From Hymenobacter nivis (GTDB lineage Bacteria; Bacteroidota; Bacteroidia; Cytophagales; Hymenobacteraceae): a DNA stretch of 64,000 nt. The notes under the pieces were generated by a model that saw nothing but the letters and a program-made list of their open reading frames with translations, was not told the DNA's origin and made no database searches. The DNA lies in contig NZ_RCYZ01000009.1 in assembly GCF_006439025.1 (NCBI RefSeq), forward strand, positions 1,868 to 65,867, in the 5' to 3' direction. Of the stretch, positions 41,961 to 51,435 are shown one piece after another (the first letter of the stretch is position 1; the number at the start of each line of letters is the position of its first letter). The position numbers and the translations under genes were made by a program.

Positions 41961-42395
41961 ATGAAATATTTCTGTTTCCTCATGGCCGCGCTTCTGGGGC
42001 CCCTGCCCTGGGCGGCGGCCCAAACGCCCACCGCGGCACCCTTGCAGCAAACCCTGCGCGCTGGCCGCGACCGGCACCGCTTCCTGCTAATTGGGGCCCC
42101 CAGCGCCGATAACCCCGATTTTAAGCGCCAACAGGCCCTGCTCGCCCCCGCCGCCGCCGAGCTGCAAGCGCGCGACATGCAAGCCGTCAGCGTGCTCTAT
42201 GACCAGCTAAGCCCCGCCGACCGCCAGCTGGCGCAGCGCCTGGGCCTGCGGCCGCCGGCGTTCGGCGTGGTGCTGGTGGGCAAAGACGGCGGGGCTAAGC
42301 GCAGTAGCGCCACGCCCCTGACGCCCGACGACCTGTTCGGCACGGTGGACAAAATGCCCATGCGGCGCCAGGAAATGCGCCAGCGCGGCCAGTAG
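41961..42395 (+). CDS. DUF4174 domain protein (exported)
   Basis: 144 residues: signal peptide MKYFCFLMAALLGPLPWAAA, then FLLIGAPSADNPDFKRQQALL, DMQAVSVLYDQL and VVLVGKDGGAKRSSATPL, ending DKMPMRRQEMR. This is the DUF4174 pattern, a thioredoxin-like fold without the CxxC motif. Periplasmic role unknown. It converges with the DUF2251 gene, 5 bp between stops. Confidence 0.85.
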   Translation: MKYFCFLMAALLGPLPWAAAQTPTAAPLQQTLRAGRDRHRFLLIGAPSADNPDFKRQQALLAPAAAELQARDMQAVSVLYDQLSPADRQLAQRLGLRPPAFGVVLVGKDGGAKRSSATPLTPDDLFGTVDKMPMRRQEMRQRGQ

Positions 42396-42400
42396 CCAGC

Positions 42401-42796
42401 TCAGGCCCCGAAATACTGCTCCACCAGTTCGTCGGTCAGTTCGCGCTTGGGAACTTGGCCGTGGGGCGCGGGCGGGAAGGCGCTGCGGCAAAACCCGGCC
42501 CGGCGCTGGAAATCGTATAGCGCGTGGCAGTGGCCGTTGATGACGAGCGCGGCCGCCGTTTCCTCTACTGTCCAAAATAACTGAGCCTTCACAGGAATAT
42601 GTCGGTCGGTTACACTGGCGACATCGTACACATGAAGCGCGTCAAGGATGGTTATTTCGGCTCCCGGCGCCACAGCGTAGAGGTAGCCGGTATCACCGTC
42701 ATCCTCAAAGACGACGCCTACGCTGCCCTTCGATACGGTGCTATCAAGGAACGTTTCCGTGCCTACCGTGAATTTTATTTCCGCTCCGAGCTGCAT
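42401..42796 (-). CDS. DUF2251 domain protein
   Basis: 131 residues, ATG start at 42796: VGVVFEDDGDTGYLYAV, ILDALHVYDVASVTDR, then VINGHCHALYDFQRRAGFCR. I recognise these blocks as DUF2251, a small bacterial family of unknown role. It starts 6 bp after the uvrA stop on the same strand, so it is almost certainly cotranscribed with uvrA; no other partner is near. Confidence 0.8.
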   Translation of the reverse strand: MQLGAEIKFTVGTETFLDSTVSKGSVGVVFEDDGDTGYLYAVAPGAEITILDALHVYDVASVTDRHIPVKAQLFWTVEETAAALVINGHCHALYDFQRRAGFCRSAFPPAPHGQVPKRELTDELVEQYFGA

Positions 42797-42802
42797 AGGG
42801 CC

Positions 42803-45643
42803 CTATACTTTGTCGGCCAGGAAGCGGGCCGTGTGGTTGGTGTCTTTCAGCTTCACCAGGTCCTCGGGCGTGCCCTCGAACAGCAGGTGGCCGCCGTTGA
42901 GGCCGCCCTCGGGGCCTAGGTCAATCAGCCAGTCGGCGCACTTGATGATGTCCACGTTGTGCTCGATGATGAGCACCGAGTTGCCCTGCTCAATCAGCGC
43001 ATTTAGGGCCCCCAGCAGCTTGGCAATGTCGTGGAAGTGCAGGCCGGTGCTGGGCTCGTCGAAGATGAACAAGATCTTATCTTGCTGCAGCGTAGCGCCT
43101 TTGGTGAGGAACGAGGCCAGCTTCACGCGCTGGGCCTCGCCGCCGCTCAGCGTGTTGGCCGACTGCCCAAGGCGGATGTAGCCCAGGCCCACGTCTTCCA
43201 GCGGCTGGAGGCGCTCGGCCACCTTGGGCTGGCCTTTGAAGAACTGCACGGCGTCGGCCACGGTCAGTTCCAGCACCTCGTCGATGCCCTTGTCCTGGAA
43301 CTTGATGTCCAGCACGTCCTGCTTGAACTTGCGGCCGCCGCAGCTTTCGCACGTCAGGTAGATGTCGGCCATGAACTGCATCTCAATCTTCACCTGGCCC
43401 TCGCCCTGGCACACCTCGCAGCGGCCGCCGTCCACGTTGAACGAGAAGTGCGAGGGCTTGAAGCCCCGCGCCTTGGCCAGCGGCTGGTCCGAAAACAGCG
43501 TGCGGATGGCGTCGTAGGCCTTCACGTACGTCACCGGGTTCGAGCGCGACGACTTGCCAATGGGGTTTTGGTCCACGAACTCGACGTGCGACACCTGGCC
43601 CTGCACGCCGGTCAGCTTGTCGAACTTGCCGGTGCTTTCGCCCGCGCCGCCGCCCAGCTGCTTCATCAGGGCCGGGGCCAGGATGCGCTTGATGAGCGTG
43701 GACTTGCCCGAGCCCGATACGCCCGTCACCACCGTCATCACGCCCAGCGGCACCTTCACGCTCACGTTCTTGAGGTTGTTCTCGCGGGCCCCGGTCAGCT
43801 CCAGCGCGTTGCGCCAGGGGCGGCGCACGGCGGGCACGTTCACCGCCAGGGCCCCGCTGAGGTACTTGCCAGTGTAGGTGGCGGTGTCGCGCAGCAGCTC
43901 GGGGTACGTGCCCTGGAACATGAGGTGGCCACCGCCGCTGCCCGCCTCGGGGCCGATGTCGATGATTTGGTCGGCGGCCTCCATCATCTTCTCCTCGTGC
44001 TCCACCACCACCACCGTGTTGCCCAGCTCCTGCAACGAGCGCAGCACGCCAATCAGCTGCTCAGCGTCTTTGGGGTGCAGGCCGATGCTGGGCTCATCCA
44101 GCACGTACATCGAGCCCACCAGCGCCGAGCCCAGCGATGTGGCCAGCGAAATGCGCTGGCTCTCGCCGCCGCTCAGCGTGTTGCTCAAGCGGTTGAGGGT
44201 GAGGTAGCCCAGGCCTACGCGGTTGAGATAACCTAAGCGGTTGGTGATTTCCGTGACGAGGCGCTCGGCCACCTTGGCTTCGTGTTCGCTCAGGGCCATG
44301 CCGGCGAAGAACTCCAGGGCCCCCGAGATGGGCAGCAGCACCACGTCGGCAATGCTGCGGCCGTCAATTTTCACGTACTGCGCGTCTTTGCGCAGGCGGG
44401 TGCCGCGGCAGTCGGGGCACACGGTGCGGCCCCGGTAGCGGCTTTGCAGCACCCGATACTGGATTTTGTGGCTCTGCTCGCTCACCCACTTAAAGTAGGC
44501 GTCGAGGCCTTGGAAGTGCTTGTTGCCGGTCCACAGCAGGCGCTGCTCGGCCTCGCTTAGGTCGCTGTAGGGGCGGTGGATGGGGAAGTCGAACCGGATG
44601 CCGTTCTTCAGCAGCGGCTTCAGCCACTCGCCCTGCTTTTCGGTGCGCCAGGGCGCAATGGCGCCCTCGTACACGGTCATGCTCTTGTCCGGAATCACCA
44701 GGTCCTCGTCGATGCCCAGCACCGAGCCGAAGCCCTCGCAGGTGTGGCACGCCCCGTACGGGTTGTTGAAGGAGAAAAAGTTGACGCTCGGCTCCTCAAA
44801 CGTCATCCCGTCCAGCTCAAACTTATCGGAAAAGGTGCGCGTCTCGTCGTCGTTCAGGCGCAGGATGCAGGTGCCGTGGCCTTCAAAAAACGCGGTTTGC
44901 ACCGAGTCTGAGAGGCGAAACAGCAGGTCTTCGTCGCCGGGGTGCAGCACGGCGCGGTCAATCATGATGAACACCTCCCCTTTCGGCTCCGGGGCCCCCA
45001 CGCTCAGCAGGTCTTCGATGAACGCGGTTTCGCCGCCCACCACCACGCGGCTGTAACCTTTTTGCAGCAGCAAGTCCAGCTCCTTAGTAAGGGTGCGACC
45101 GGGGGCCAGCGGCGGCAGCGGGGCCAGCACCGTGGCGCGGGTGCCGTCGGGCAGGGCCCCCAAAAAATCGACCACGTCGGCCACGTTATCCTTTTGCACC
45201 TGCGCGCCGCTCACGGGCGAAAACGTGCGCCCCACCCGCGCAAACAGCAGCTTGAGGTAGTCGTAAATCTCGGTGCTGGTGCCCACCGTCGAGCGGTTGT
45301 TCTTGATGCTGACCTTCTGCTCGATGGCGATGGCCGGCGAAATGCCGCGGATGTAGTCCACATCGGGCTTGTCCATGCGGCCCAAAAACTGCCGGGCGTA
45401 GCTGCTCAGGCTTTCCACGTACATGCGCTGGCCCTCAGCGTACAAGGTATCGAAGGCAAGGCTGGACTTGCCCGAGCCCGAGAGGCCCGTGACGACGATG
45501 AACTGGTTGCGGGGCAAGGCCACGCTCAGGTTTTTCAGGTTGTGAACCCGGGCGTTTTTGATGAGGATGAACTCGCGGGGGTCGAGTTGGTCAATCGGGT
45601 CGGCCGCGGGGGCGGCCACTTGCAGAGCGTCATTTTTGGGCAT
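42803..45643 (-). CDS. uvrA: excinuclease ABC subunit A
   Basis: 946 residues from ATG 45643 (MPKNDALQVAAPAADPIDQL); a longer frame upstream is unlikely. Two ABC ATPase halves: first Walker A TGLSGSGKSS at 52-61, second VTGVSGSGKSTL; both LSGGE signatures (NTLSGGESQRI, NTLSGGEAQRV). Zinc modules: first CPDCRGTRL and CHTCEGFG, second CEVCQGEG and CESCGG. UvrA is the damage-recognition dimer of nucleotide excision repair. DUF2251 follows 6 bp downstream. Confidence 0.97.
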   Translation of the reverse strand: MPKNDALQVAAPAADPIDQLDPREFILIKNARVHNLKNLSVALPRNQFIVVTGLSGSGKSSLAFDTLYAEGQRMYVESLSSYARQFLGRMDKPDVDYIRGISPAIAIEQKVSIKNNRSTVGTSTEIYDYLKLLFARVGRTFSPVSGAQVQKDNVADVVDFLGALPDGTRATVLAPLPPLAPGRTLTKELDLLLQKGYSRVVVGGETAFIEDLLSVGAPEPKGEVFIMIDRAVLHPGDEDLLFRLSDSVQTAFFEGHGTCILRLNDDETRTFSDKFELDGMTFEEPSVNFFSFNNPYGACHTCEGFGSVLGIDEDLVIPDKSMTVYEGAIAPWRTEKQGEWLKPLLKNGIRFDFPIHRPYSDLSEAEQRLLWTGNKHFQGLDAYFKWVSEQSHKIQYRVLQSRYRGRTVCPDCRGTRLRKDAQYVKIDGRSIADVVLLPISGALEFFAGMALSEHEAKVAERLVTEITNRLGYLNRVGLGYLTLNRLSNTLSGGESQRISLATSLGSALVGSMYVLDEPSIGLHPKDAEQLIGVLRSLQELGNTVVVVEHEEKMMEAADQIIDIGPEAGSGGGHLMFQGTYPELLRDTATYTGKYLSGALAVNVPAVRRPWRNALELTGARENNLKNVSVKVPLGVMTVVTGVSGSGKSTLIKRILAPALMKQLGGGAGESTGKFDKLTGVQGQVSHVEFVDQNPIGKSSRSNPVTYVKAYDAIRTLFSDQPLAKARGFKPSHFSFNVDGGRCEVCQGEGQVKIEMQFMADIYLTCESCGGRKFKQDVLDIKFQDKGIDEVLELTVADAVQFFKGQPKVAERLQPLEDVGLGYIRLGQSANTLSGGEAQRVKLASFLTKGATLQQDKILFIFDEPSTGLHFHDIAKLLGALNALIEQGNSVLIIEHNVDIIKCADWLIDLGPEGGLNGGHLLFEGTPEDLVKLKDTNHTARFLADKV

Positions 45644-45867
45644 AGACAGGCTAACAGCGGGCAGGGGGCAAAAGGTTGCGGGCGCAGGCTGCATTTGGCC
45701 CGCCCCGCAAAGGAAGCCCACCGCCGCTGGGCCGCCGCCCAGCGGCCAAATACAGGGCCCCAGCCACCATTCGCCGAGAAATTTCTTAACATTGAAGCGT
45801 TTTTTGTATTTTTAAACCCTAAATACCCCCACCATCATTTCTGAGCTAATTTTATTATCATTATTTT

Positions 45868-47343
45868 ATGATTAAATTTATTCTCGCCGCGTTCTTACTT
45901 CTTGCTTCGCTGGCGCAGCCATTGCGCGCGGCGGGGCCCCCACCGGCGGGCCCCGCGCCCCTCAACGGCCAGTGGAAGGGGCCCCTGAAGCTGCTCGGCG
46001 GCGAGATTACGCTGTACATCACCATCGTGCCGCTCAGCAACGGCACCTACTACGCGGCCCTCGACGCGCCGCAGCAGCGCATCAGCCGCATGCCGGTGGA
46101 GGTGGAGCTCAAGGGCGACGACCTTACACTGCGCATCGAGCAGGCCGGCAGCCGCTTCGTGGGTAAGGTGATCGGCGACGGGGCCAGCCTGAGCGGTACC
46201 TGGACGCAGCCGGGCCTGACGGCACCGCTCGTGCTGGTGCGCGCCGTGGCCTCGAAGCAGGCCGCCAGCCGCTTGCGTGCTGCCCCGCCCTACCGCGAAT
46301 CCGACGTCACGTTCCTCAATTCTACCACCCGCAAGCACCTCAGCGGCACCGTGACGGTGCCGGCCGGCGAGGGCCCCTTCCCGGGCGTGGTGCTGCTCTC
46401 TGACCTGGGGCCCCAGGGCCGCGACGCCGAAGTATCGGGCTACCACATGTTTGGCCAGCTGGCCGACTACCTCACCCGCCACGGCATTGCCGTGCTGCGC
46501 TTCGACGACCGCGGCGTGGGCAAGTCGGAAGGCACCTACGCCACCGCCACCACCGCCGACCTCATGACCGACGCCCAGGCCGCCATGGCCTGCCTGCGCG
46601 CCCAGCCCTTGGTGTCGGGCGGGCGGGTGGGCCTGGTGGGGCACGGCGAAGGGGCCAACGTGGCCCTGCTGGCCGCCGGGGCCCCCAGCGGCCGGACGCC
46701 GGCATTCGTGGTGTCGCTGGCCGGCTACGGCGAGCCCGGCTCGCTGGTGCTGCGGCACCAGCAGGGCGAAATCATGCGCCTGATTGGGGCCGACCCCAGC
46801 CAGGTAAAAGCCGCGCAGGATGCCTTTGAGCGCACGGTGTACCTCATCCGCCAAACGCCCGACAATGCCGTGGCCCGCACCAAGGTTACGGCCCTGCTCG
46901 CCGGCGTGAACACTGGCATTGATGCCGGCATGGCCAAGGCCCGGGCGGCGCAGCTCACCTCACCCTGGTCGCGCTATTTCTTTGATTTCGACCCCCAAGT
47001 TCGCTTGGCCCAAGTGCAGTGCCCCGTGCTGCTACTCAACGGCACAGAGGACCTGCAAGTGTCGGCGCGCCAGAACATGTCGCCCATGCTCAAGGCGCTG
47101 CGCCGCGCCCACCGCCAAGCCACGGCTACGCGCCTCGAAGGCGTGAACCACCTGTTTCAGCCCGAGCTGGAGGAATGGCCCGTGGTGGACGGGGCCCAGC
47201 AGCCCACGTTTTCGCCCGAAGCTTTGAAGAATATCCACGATTGGGTGGCGCTCCAAACCAAGCTACCCGGGGCCCCCTTGCCCGTAACCGTGAAGCGCCC
47301 CGCCCCGCGCAAGCCCACCCACCCCGCCCGGGCCCGCAGCTAG
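45868..47343 (+). CDS. alpha/beta hydrolase paralogue lacking its nucleophile (probable pseudoenzyme)
   Basis: 491 residues with signal peptide (MIKFILAAFLLLASLAQPLRA), a beta-rich N-domain (about 30-125) and an alpha/beta hydrolase domain. The nucleophile elbow, normally GHSEG, reads GHGEG at 258-262, with GGC at 46645-46647 for the expected serine. The oxyanion region reads LLSDLGPQGRDAEV where the neighbour has LLTGSGPEDRNET. Acid (GTEDLQV) and His (GVNHLFQ) positions are kept. Exported. Paired 25 bp upstream of an active-looking paralogue. Confidence 0.85.
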   Translation: MIKFILAAFLLLASLAQPLRAAGPPPAGPAPLNGQWKGPLKLLGGEITLYITIVPLSNGTYYAALDAPQQRISRMPVEVELKGDDLTLRIEQAGSRFVGKVIGDGASLSGTWTQPGLTAPLVLVRAVASKQAASRLRAAPPYRESDVTFLNSTTRKHLSGTVTVPAGEGPFPGVVLLSDLGPQGRDAEVSGYHMFGQLADYLTRHGIAVLRFDDRGVGKSEGTYATATTADLMTDAQAAMACLRAQPLVSGGRVGLVGHGEGANVALLAAGAPSGRTPAFVVSLAGYGEPGSLVLRHQQGEIMRLIGADPSQVKAAQDAFERTVYLIRQTPDNAVARTKVTALLAGVNTGIDAGMAKARAAQLTSPWSRYFFDFDPQVRLAQVQCPVLLLNGTEDLQVSARQNMSPMLKALRRAHRQATATRLEGVNHLFQPELEEWPVVDGAQQPTFSPEALKNIHDWVALQTKLPGAPLPVTVKRPAPRKPTHPARARS

Positions 47344-47368
47344 GGCCCGGCGGCCGTAGTATTGCGGC

Positions 47369-48790
47369 ATGTTTCTATCGCTATTCTTTGACGCTGCCAG
47401 GCAGGCCAGCGGGCTCCTAAGCCGGGCGGCGCTGCTGGCCTTGCCCTTTGGGGCTTACGCCCAAAGCCCCGCCAGCCTCACCGGCGACTGGACGGGCACG
47501 CTGGGGCCCCTCACCCTCACGGCCCACCTCACCGACCCCGCCGGGGGCCCCTGCACAGCCACGCTCGACGTGCCCTTGCAAAACGCCCGGGGCCTGCCGC
47601 TGCAATTCACCGCCCCCACCGCCGACAGCGTGTACCTGCGCTTCCCCCAGGCCAAAGCCTACTTTGCCGGCCGCCGCGCCGCCGCCAGTCAGCAGCTGGT
47701 GGGTGAGTGGCACCAGAGCGGCCAGGCCCTGCCCCTCACGCTGGCCCGCGCCGCGGCGGGAGCACCGGCGGGCCCCCGCCGGCCCCAGGCACCCAAGCCG
47801 CCGTTCCCGTACCAAGCGGCCGACGTGACTTTTACTAACGCCGCGGCCGGCGTGGTGCTGGCCGGCACCCTCACTACGCCGGCTGGCCCGGGGCCCTTCC
47901 CGGCCGTGGTACTGCTGACGGGCTCGGGGCCCGAAGACCGCAACGAAACCCTGTTTGGCCACCAGCCCTTTGCCGTGCTGGCCGACTACCTCAGCCGGCG
48001 CGGCATTGCCGTGCTGCGCTTCGACGACCGCGGCGTGGGTCAGTCGGGCGGCTCGCAGGCCACGAGCACCAGCGCCGATTACGCCGCCGATGCCCTAGCG
48101 GCGCTGGCCTTCGTGCGAGCCCAGCCCAAAATAGCCCCGGCGCACGTGGGGCTGCTGGGCCACAGCGAGGGCGGCACCGCCGCCATTGCCGCCACCAGCC
48201 AGCCCCAGGGCCCCAACTTCCTAGTGCTGCTGGCCGCCCCCGGTCTGCCCGGTAATGAGCTGATTGTGCAGCAAGTACTGGCCTTGAATAAGTTGGCCGG
48301 CGCCACCCCGACCCAGTTGCAGAGCACCGAAAAAACGCAGCGCCAGCTGTTGACCATCGTGGAGCAAACGCCCGACGATGCCCAGGCCCGCGCTCAGCTG
48401 CGCCCCTTGCTAGGGGCCGGCGGCGCGGCCAGCCCGGGGGCCCTAGCGCAGGCCGACGGGAAAATCAACGTGCTGCTCTCACCCGCTTACCGCCACCTGC
48501 TGGCCGACCGCCCCGCCCAAACCCTGCCCCACGTGCACTGCCCGGTGCTGGCCCTAGATGGTATGAAGGACGTGCAAGTAGCCGCCGCCCCCAACCTGGC
48601 GGCCCTAGCCCAGGGCCTCAAAGCCGGCGGCAACCGCGACGTGACCACCCAAGCCCTGCCCGGCCTCAACCACCTGTTCCAAACCGCTTCCACCGGGGCC
48701 GTCAGCGAGTACGGCACCATTGAAGAGACCTTCGCGCCCAGCGCCTTGCAAATCATCGGCGATTGGGTATCAGCCCACGCCAGCCGCTGA
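47369..48790 (+). CDS. alpha/beta hydrolase, active-site complete
   Basis: 473 residues: N-terminal signal ending GAYAQ (about 31), beta-rich N-domain, linker (PRRPQAPKPPFPYQ), and hydrolase domain with GHSEG at 264-268 (Ser266), GSGPEDRNE oxyanion motif, and GLNHLF His near the end. The family (often called alpha/beta fold hydrolase with a DUF3887-like N-domain) is exported; substrate unknown. A TAGTATTG box ends 4 nt before the ATG. Confidence 0.9.
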   Translation: MFLSLFFDAARQASGLLSRAALLALPFGAYAQSPASLTGDWTGTLGPLTLTAHLTDPAGGPCTATLDVPLQNARGLPLQFTAPTADSVYLRFPQAKAYFAGRRAAASQQLVGEWHQSGQALPLTLARAAAGAPAGPRRPQAPKPPFPYQAADVTFTNAAAGVVLAGTLTTPAGPGPFPAVVLLTGSGPEDRNETLFGHQPFAVLADYLSRRGIAVLRFDDRGVGQSGGSQATSTSADYAADALAALAFVRAQPKIAPAHVGLLGHSEGGTAAIAATSQPQGPNFLVLLAAPGLPGNELIVQQVLALNKLAGATPTQLQSTEKTQRQLLTIVEQTPDDAQARAQLRPLLGAGGAASPGALAQADGKINVLLSPAYRHLLADRPAQTLPHVHCPVLALDGMKDVQVAAAPNLAALAQGLKAGGNRDVTTQALPGLNHLFQTASTGAVSEYGTIEETFAPSALQIIGDWVSAHASR

Positions 48791-48950
48791 GGGCCCTGGA
48801 CACTACTAGAACTCTGCTCAATTACCAATGGCGCTATTTGGGGCCCCGCTAACCCAGTAACATTGCAGAGGCTGCGCACCTGCTAAAGCGTCCAGCCATC
48901 CTACCCTTCAGTTTTCGCACCTGTTTCGACTGGTGCTCAACCTCTTCGAT

Positions 48951-49973
48951 ATGAAACCTTCGCCGCGCCCCCGGCGCTCCTGGGCCGATGCGGGGCCCCT
49001 GCGCTGGGCGCGGCGCTACATGGGCTACTCGCGCGCCGAGGCCCGGGGCATGGTGGGGCTGCTGGCCGTGCTGGCCGGGGCCCTGTTGCTGCCGCTGCTC
49101 TGGCACCCCGCCCAACCCCAGTACCTGCCCGCCGCCGACCAGCAGCAGCTCGACCAGCTGGCGGCCAACCTGGCCGCCAATAGGGCCCCGGGCCGCACCT
49201 ACGCCCCGCGCCCCTTCGAGCGGGCCGCGCGCTACCCCGCCGTGGCCCAAGTGCCCCTGGGGCCCTTCGACCCCAACGCCCTCACGGCCGAGGGCTGGGA
49301 GGCCCGCGGCGTACCGCACTTCGTGGCCGGGCGCATCGTGAAGTACCGCGACGCGGCGGGCGGCTTCCGCGCCAAGGCGCAGATTAAGAAGATGTACGGG
49401 CTGGAAGATTCGGTGTACCAGCGGCTGGCGCCCTTCATGCAGCTGCCCGAGGCGCTGCCAGGCCGCGGCGAGCGGCCGGCCTACGCCGCTGGGGGCCCCA
49501 GCAAATTCCCGCCCTTCGCCGACAGCAAATTCCCCAACAAATTTCCCAGCAAGCCCAAGCATCTCCAGCCCTTCGATCTGAACGCAGCCGACACCACGCA
49601 ACTCATGCAAATCCGCGGCATTGGCGCGGGCCGGGCCAAGTGGGTGGTACAGTACCGCAACCAGCTTGGTGGATACCTGCGGCCCGACCAGCTCGGCGAG
49701 ATATTCGTGCTGCGCGACGCCCCCGACTTGGTGGACAGCCTGCGCAAGTACACGTTCGTGCGGCCGGGCTTCGCGCCGCAGCTGGTGAACGTCAACACCG
49801 CCACGTTCGACGAGCTGTACCTGCACCCCTACATCCGCAAGCCGCTGGCGCGCCTCATCGTGGCCTACCGCAAGCAGCACGGCCCCTACCACAAGCCCGA
49901 AGACTTGCAGCAAATCCCGACCCTCAAGCCCGACGACTGGGCCAAGCTGCGGCCCTACGTGCGCTGCGACTAA
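48951..49973 (+). CDS. membrane-anchored triple helix-hairpin-helix protein (ComEA-like)
   Basis: 340 residues from ATG 48951: MKPSPRPRRSWADAG, one TM (about 34-50), a Pro/Gln linker, then three HhH-type units: FDPNALTAEGWEARGVPHFV, FDLNAADTTQLMQIRGIGAG and VNVNTATFDELYLHPYIRKP, each with VxYR and G-G-F/Y-based second helix (KYRDAAGGF, QYRNQLGGY, AYRKQHGPY). The third-repeat NVNTATFDEL and the second NAADTTQL match ComEA-like DNA-binding HhH. Topology suggests DNA binding outside the inner membrane; uptake role is inferred. Confidence 0.85.
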   Translation: MKPSPRPRRSWADAGPLRWARRYMGYSRAEARGMVGLLAVLAGALLLPLLWHPAQPQYLPAADQQQLDQLAANLAANRAPGRTYAPRPFERAARYPAVAQVPLGPFDPNALTAEGWEARGVPHFVAGRIVKYRDAAGGFRAKAQIKKMYGLEDSVYQRLAPFMQLPEALPGRGERPAYAAGGPSKFPPFADSKFPNKFPSKPKHLQPFDLNAADTTQLMQIRGIGAGRAKWVVQYRNQLGGYLRPDQLGEIFVLRDAPDLVDSLRKYTFVRPGFAPQLVNVNTATFDELYLHPYIRKPLARLIVAYRKQHGPYHKPEDLQQIPTLKPDDWAKLRPYVRCD

Positions 49974-49997
49974 GGCCCCCAGGGCCCCAGCGGGCGG

Positions 49998-51305
49998 CTA
50001 TTTACTGCCCGCGCCCATTTCCAGCTTGCGCAGCTTATCGGCGCGCCAAGCGGTGAAGGCCACGATGCCCATCGTCATGAGGCCGCCAAAAACTACGCTG
50101 GGCACGGTGCCCATGGCCTTGGCGGCGGCGCCACTCTCAAAGCTGCCGATTTCGTTGCTGCTACCAATAAAAATGCTATTTACGGCCGACACGCGACCCT
50201 TCATGTATTCGGGCGTGTAGGTGTGCACCAAAGTGGAGCGCACAATGACGGACACGGCATCGAACACGCCGGTGAGGAAGAGCAGAAAAAACGAGAGGTA
50301 GATGTTGCGCGACAGCGCAAAGGCCACCGTGGCCGCCCCAAAGCCCGCCACGGCCCACAACATTTTGCGGCCCGCACCTTTTTTGAGGGGCGAGAAGGTG
50401 AGGAAAATGGCCATCAGCACCGAGCCCACGGCGGGAGCGGCGCGCAGGCTGCCAAACGAGCCGGGGCTGTGCAGCACGTTGGCTGCGAAAAAGGGTAGCA
50501 GCGCGACCGCGCCCCCAAAAAGCACCGCAAACATGTCGAGCGACAACGCCGCCAATACCAGCTGATTGCTGAAAATGAACTTGATACCGCTGGTGATACT
50601 TTCGGCCAGGCCCAGGCGCTCGCCCTCGATGGGGGGTAGCTCGCGGCTGGCAATACTGACGAAAAACAGCAGCGCCAGCGTTTCCAGCACCGAATCGACG
50701 CCGTAGGCAAACTCGATGCCCAGGTACGTGATGAGCAGCCCGCCAATGGCCGGCCCCAGCACCGCCGACGCCTGCCAGGTTGTGGAACTCCAGGTGATGG
50801 CGTTGGGCAAGTGGGTGCGGTCGGGCAGCAGCTGCGGCATGAAGGCAAACAGCGCCGGGCTGAGAAACCCGCGCGCAATGCCACTCACGAAAATAACCAG
50901 GTACAGCGGCCACACCACGGTGGCGTGCAGGGCCGAGAGGTTGAGGCGGCCGCGTTCCAGCAGCGCCTCTTGCAAGGGGTGGGCCAGCCACCACAGCGTG
51001 AAGGCGCACAGCACCAGCACCAGCACCGCCGGCACCACAATGCGCTTGCGGCGCACCGAGTCGGCCACGTGCCCGGCGTAGAGCGACACCGTGATGCTGG
51101 GAATGGCCTCGGCCAACCCGATGAGGCCCAGGGCCAGCGGGTCGTTGGTGAGCTTAAAAATCTGCCAAGCCACAACGACGCCCTGAATTTGGGTGGCGAT
51201 GGAGAACAGGGCGCGCGCCGTAACGTAGCGGCGAAAATCGGGCAGGCGCAGGGCCGCGTAGGGGTCGTGGGGGGCCGCGGGGGCGGCGGGCGAAGCAGGG
51301 TCCAT
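49998..51305 (-). CDS. MFS transporter (DHA-type)
   Basis: 435 residues from ATG 51305 (MDPASPAAPAAPHDPYAAL). Twelve TM helices with GHVADSVRRKRI between TM2 and TM3 (the MFS GxxxDRxGRR-type loop) and YMKGRVSAVNSIFIG in the C-half. The group resembles EntS/DHA3-type exporters. Substrate unknown. TACCTTTG 42 nt upstream (51347-51354). Confidence 0.88.
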   Translation of the reverse strand: MDPASPAAPAAPHDPYAALRLPDFRRYVTARALFSIATQIQGVVVAWQIFKLTNDPLALGLIGLAEAIPSITVSLYAGHVADSVRRKRIVVPAVLVLVLCAFTLWWLAHPLQEALLERGRLNLSALHATVVWPLYLVIFVSGIARGFLSPALFAFMPQLLPDRTHLPNAITWSSTTWQASAVLGPAIGGLLITYLGIEFAYGVDSVLETLALLFFVSIASRELPPIEGERLGLAESITSGIKFIFSNQLVLAALSLDMFAVLFGGAVALLPFFAANVLHSPGSFGSLRAAPAVGSVLMAIFLTFSPLKKGAGRKMLWAVAGFGAATVAFALSRNIYLSFFLLFLTGVFDAVSVIVRSTLVHTYTPEYMKGRVSAVNSIFIGSSNEIGSFESGAAAKAMGTVPSVVFGGLMTMGIVAFTAWRADKLRKLEMGAGSK

Positions 51306-51346
51306 ACAGAAACGCCGGGCCAGCACGCGCTGCCGGCCCCGCTGGG

Positions 51347-51354
51347 CAAAGGTA
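51347..51354 (-). promoter_or_regulatory. -7 box for the MFS gene
   Basis: TACCTTTG on the minus strand, 41 nt upstream of the MFS ATG; no good -33 at 20 nt. Confidence 0.5.
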
Positions 51355-51435
51355 GCCTGCCCCGCGCCGGGTCCATGGTAGCGCTTGCGGTACGCCCCGC
51401 CAGCGCTTACATTGCGCAACGCGCCAGCCTTAGCA

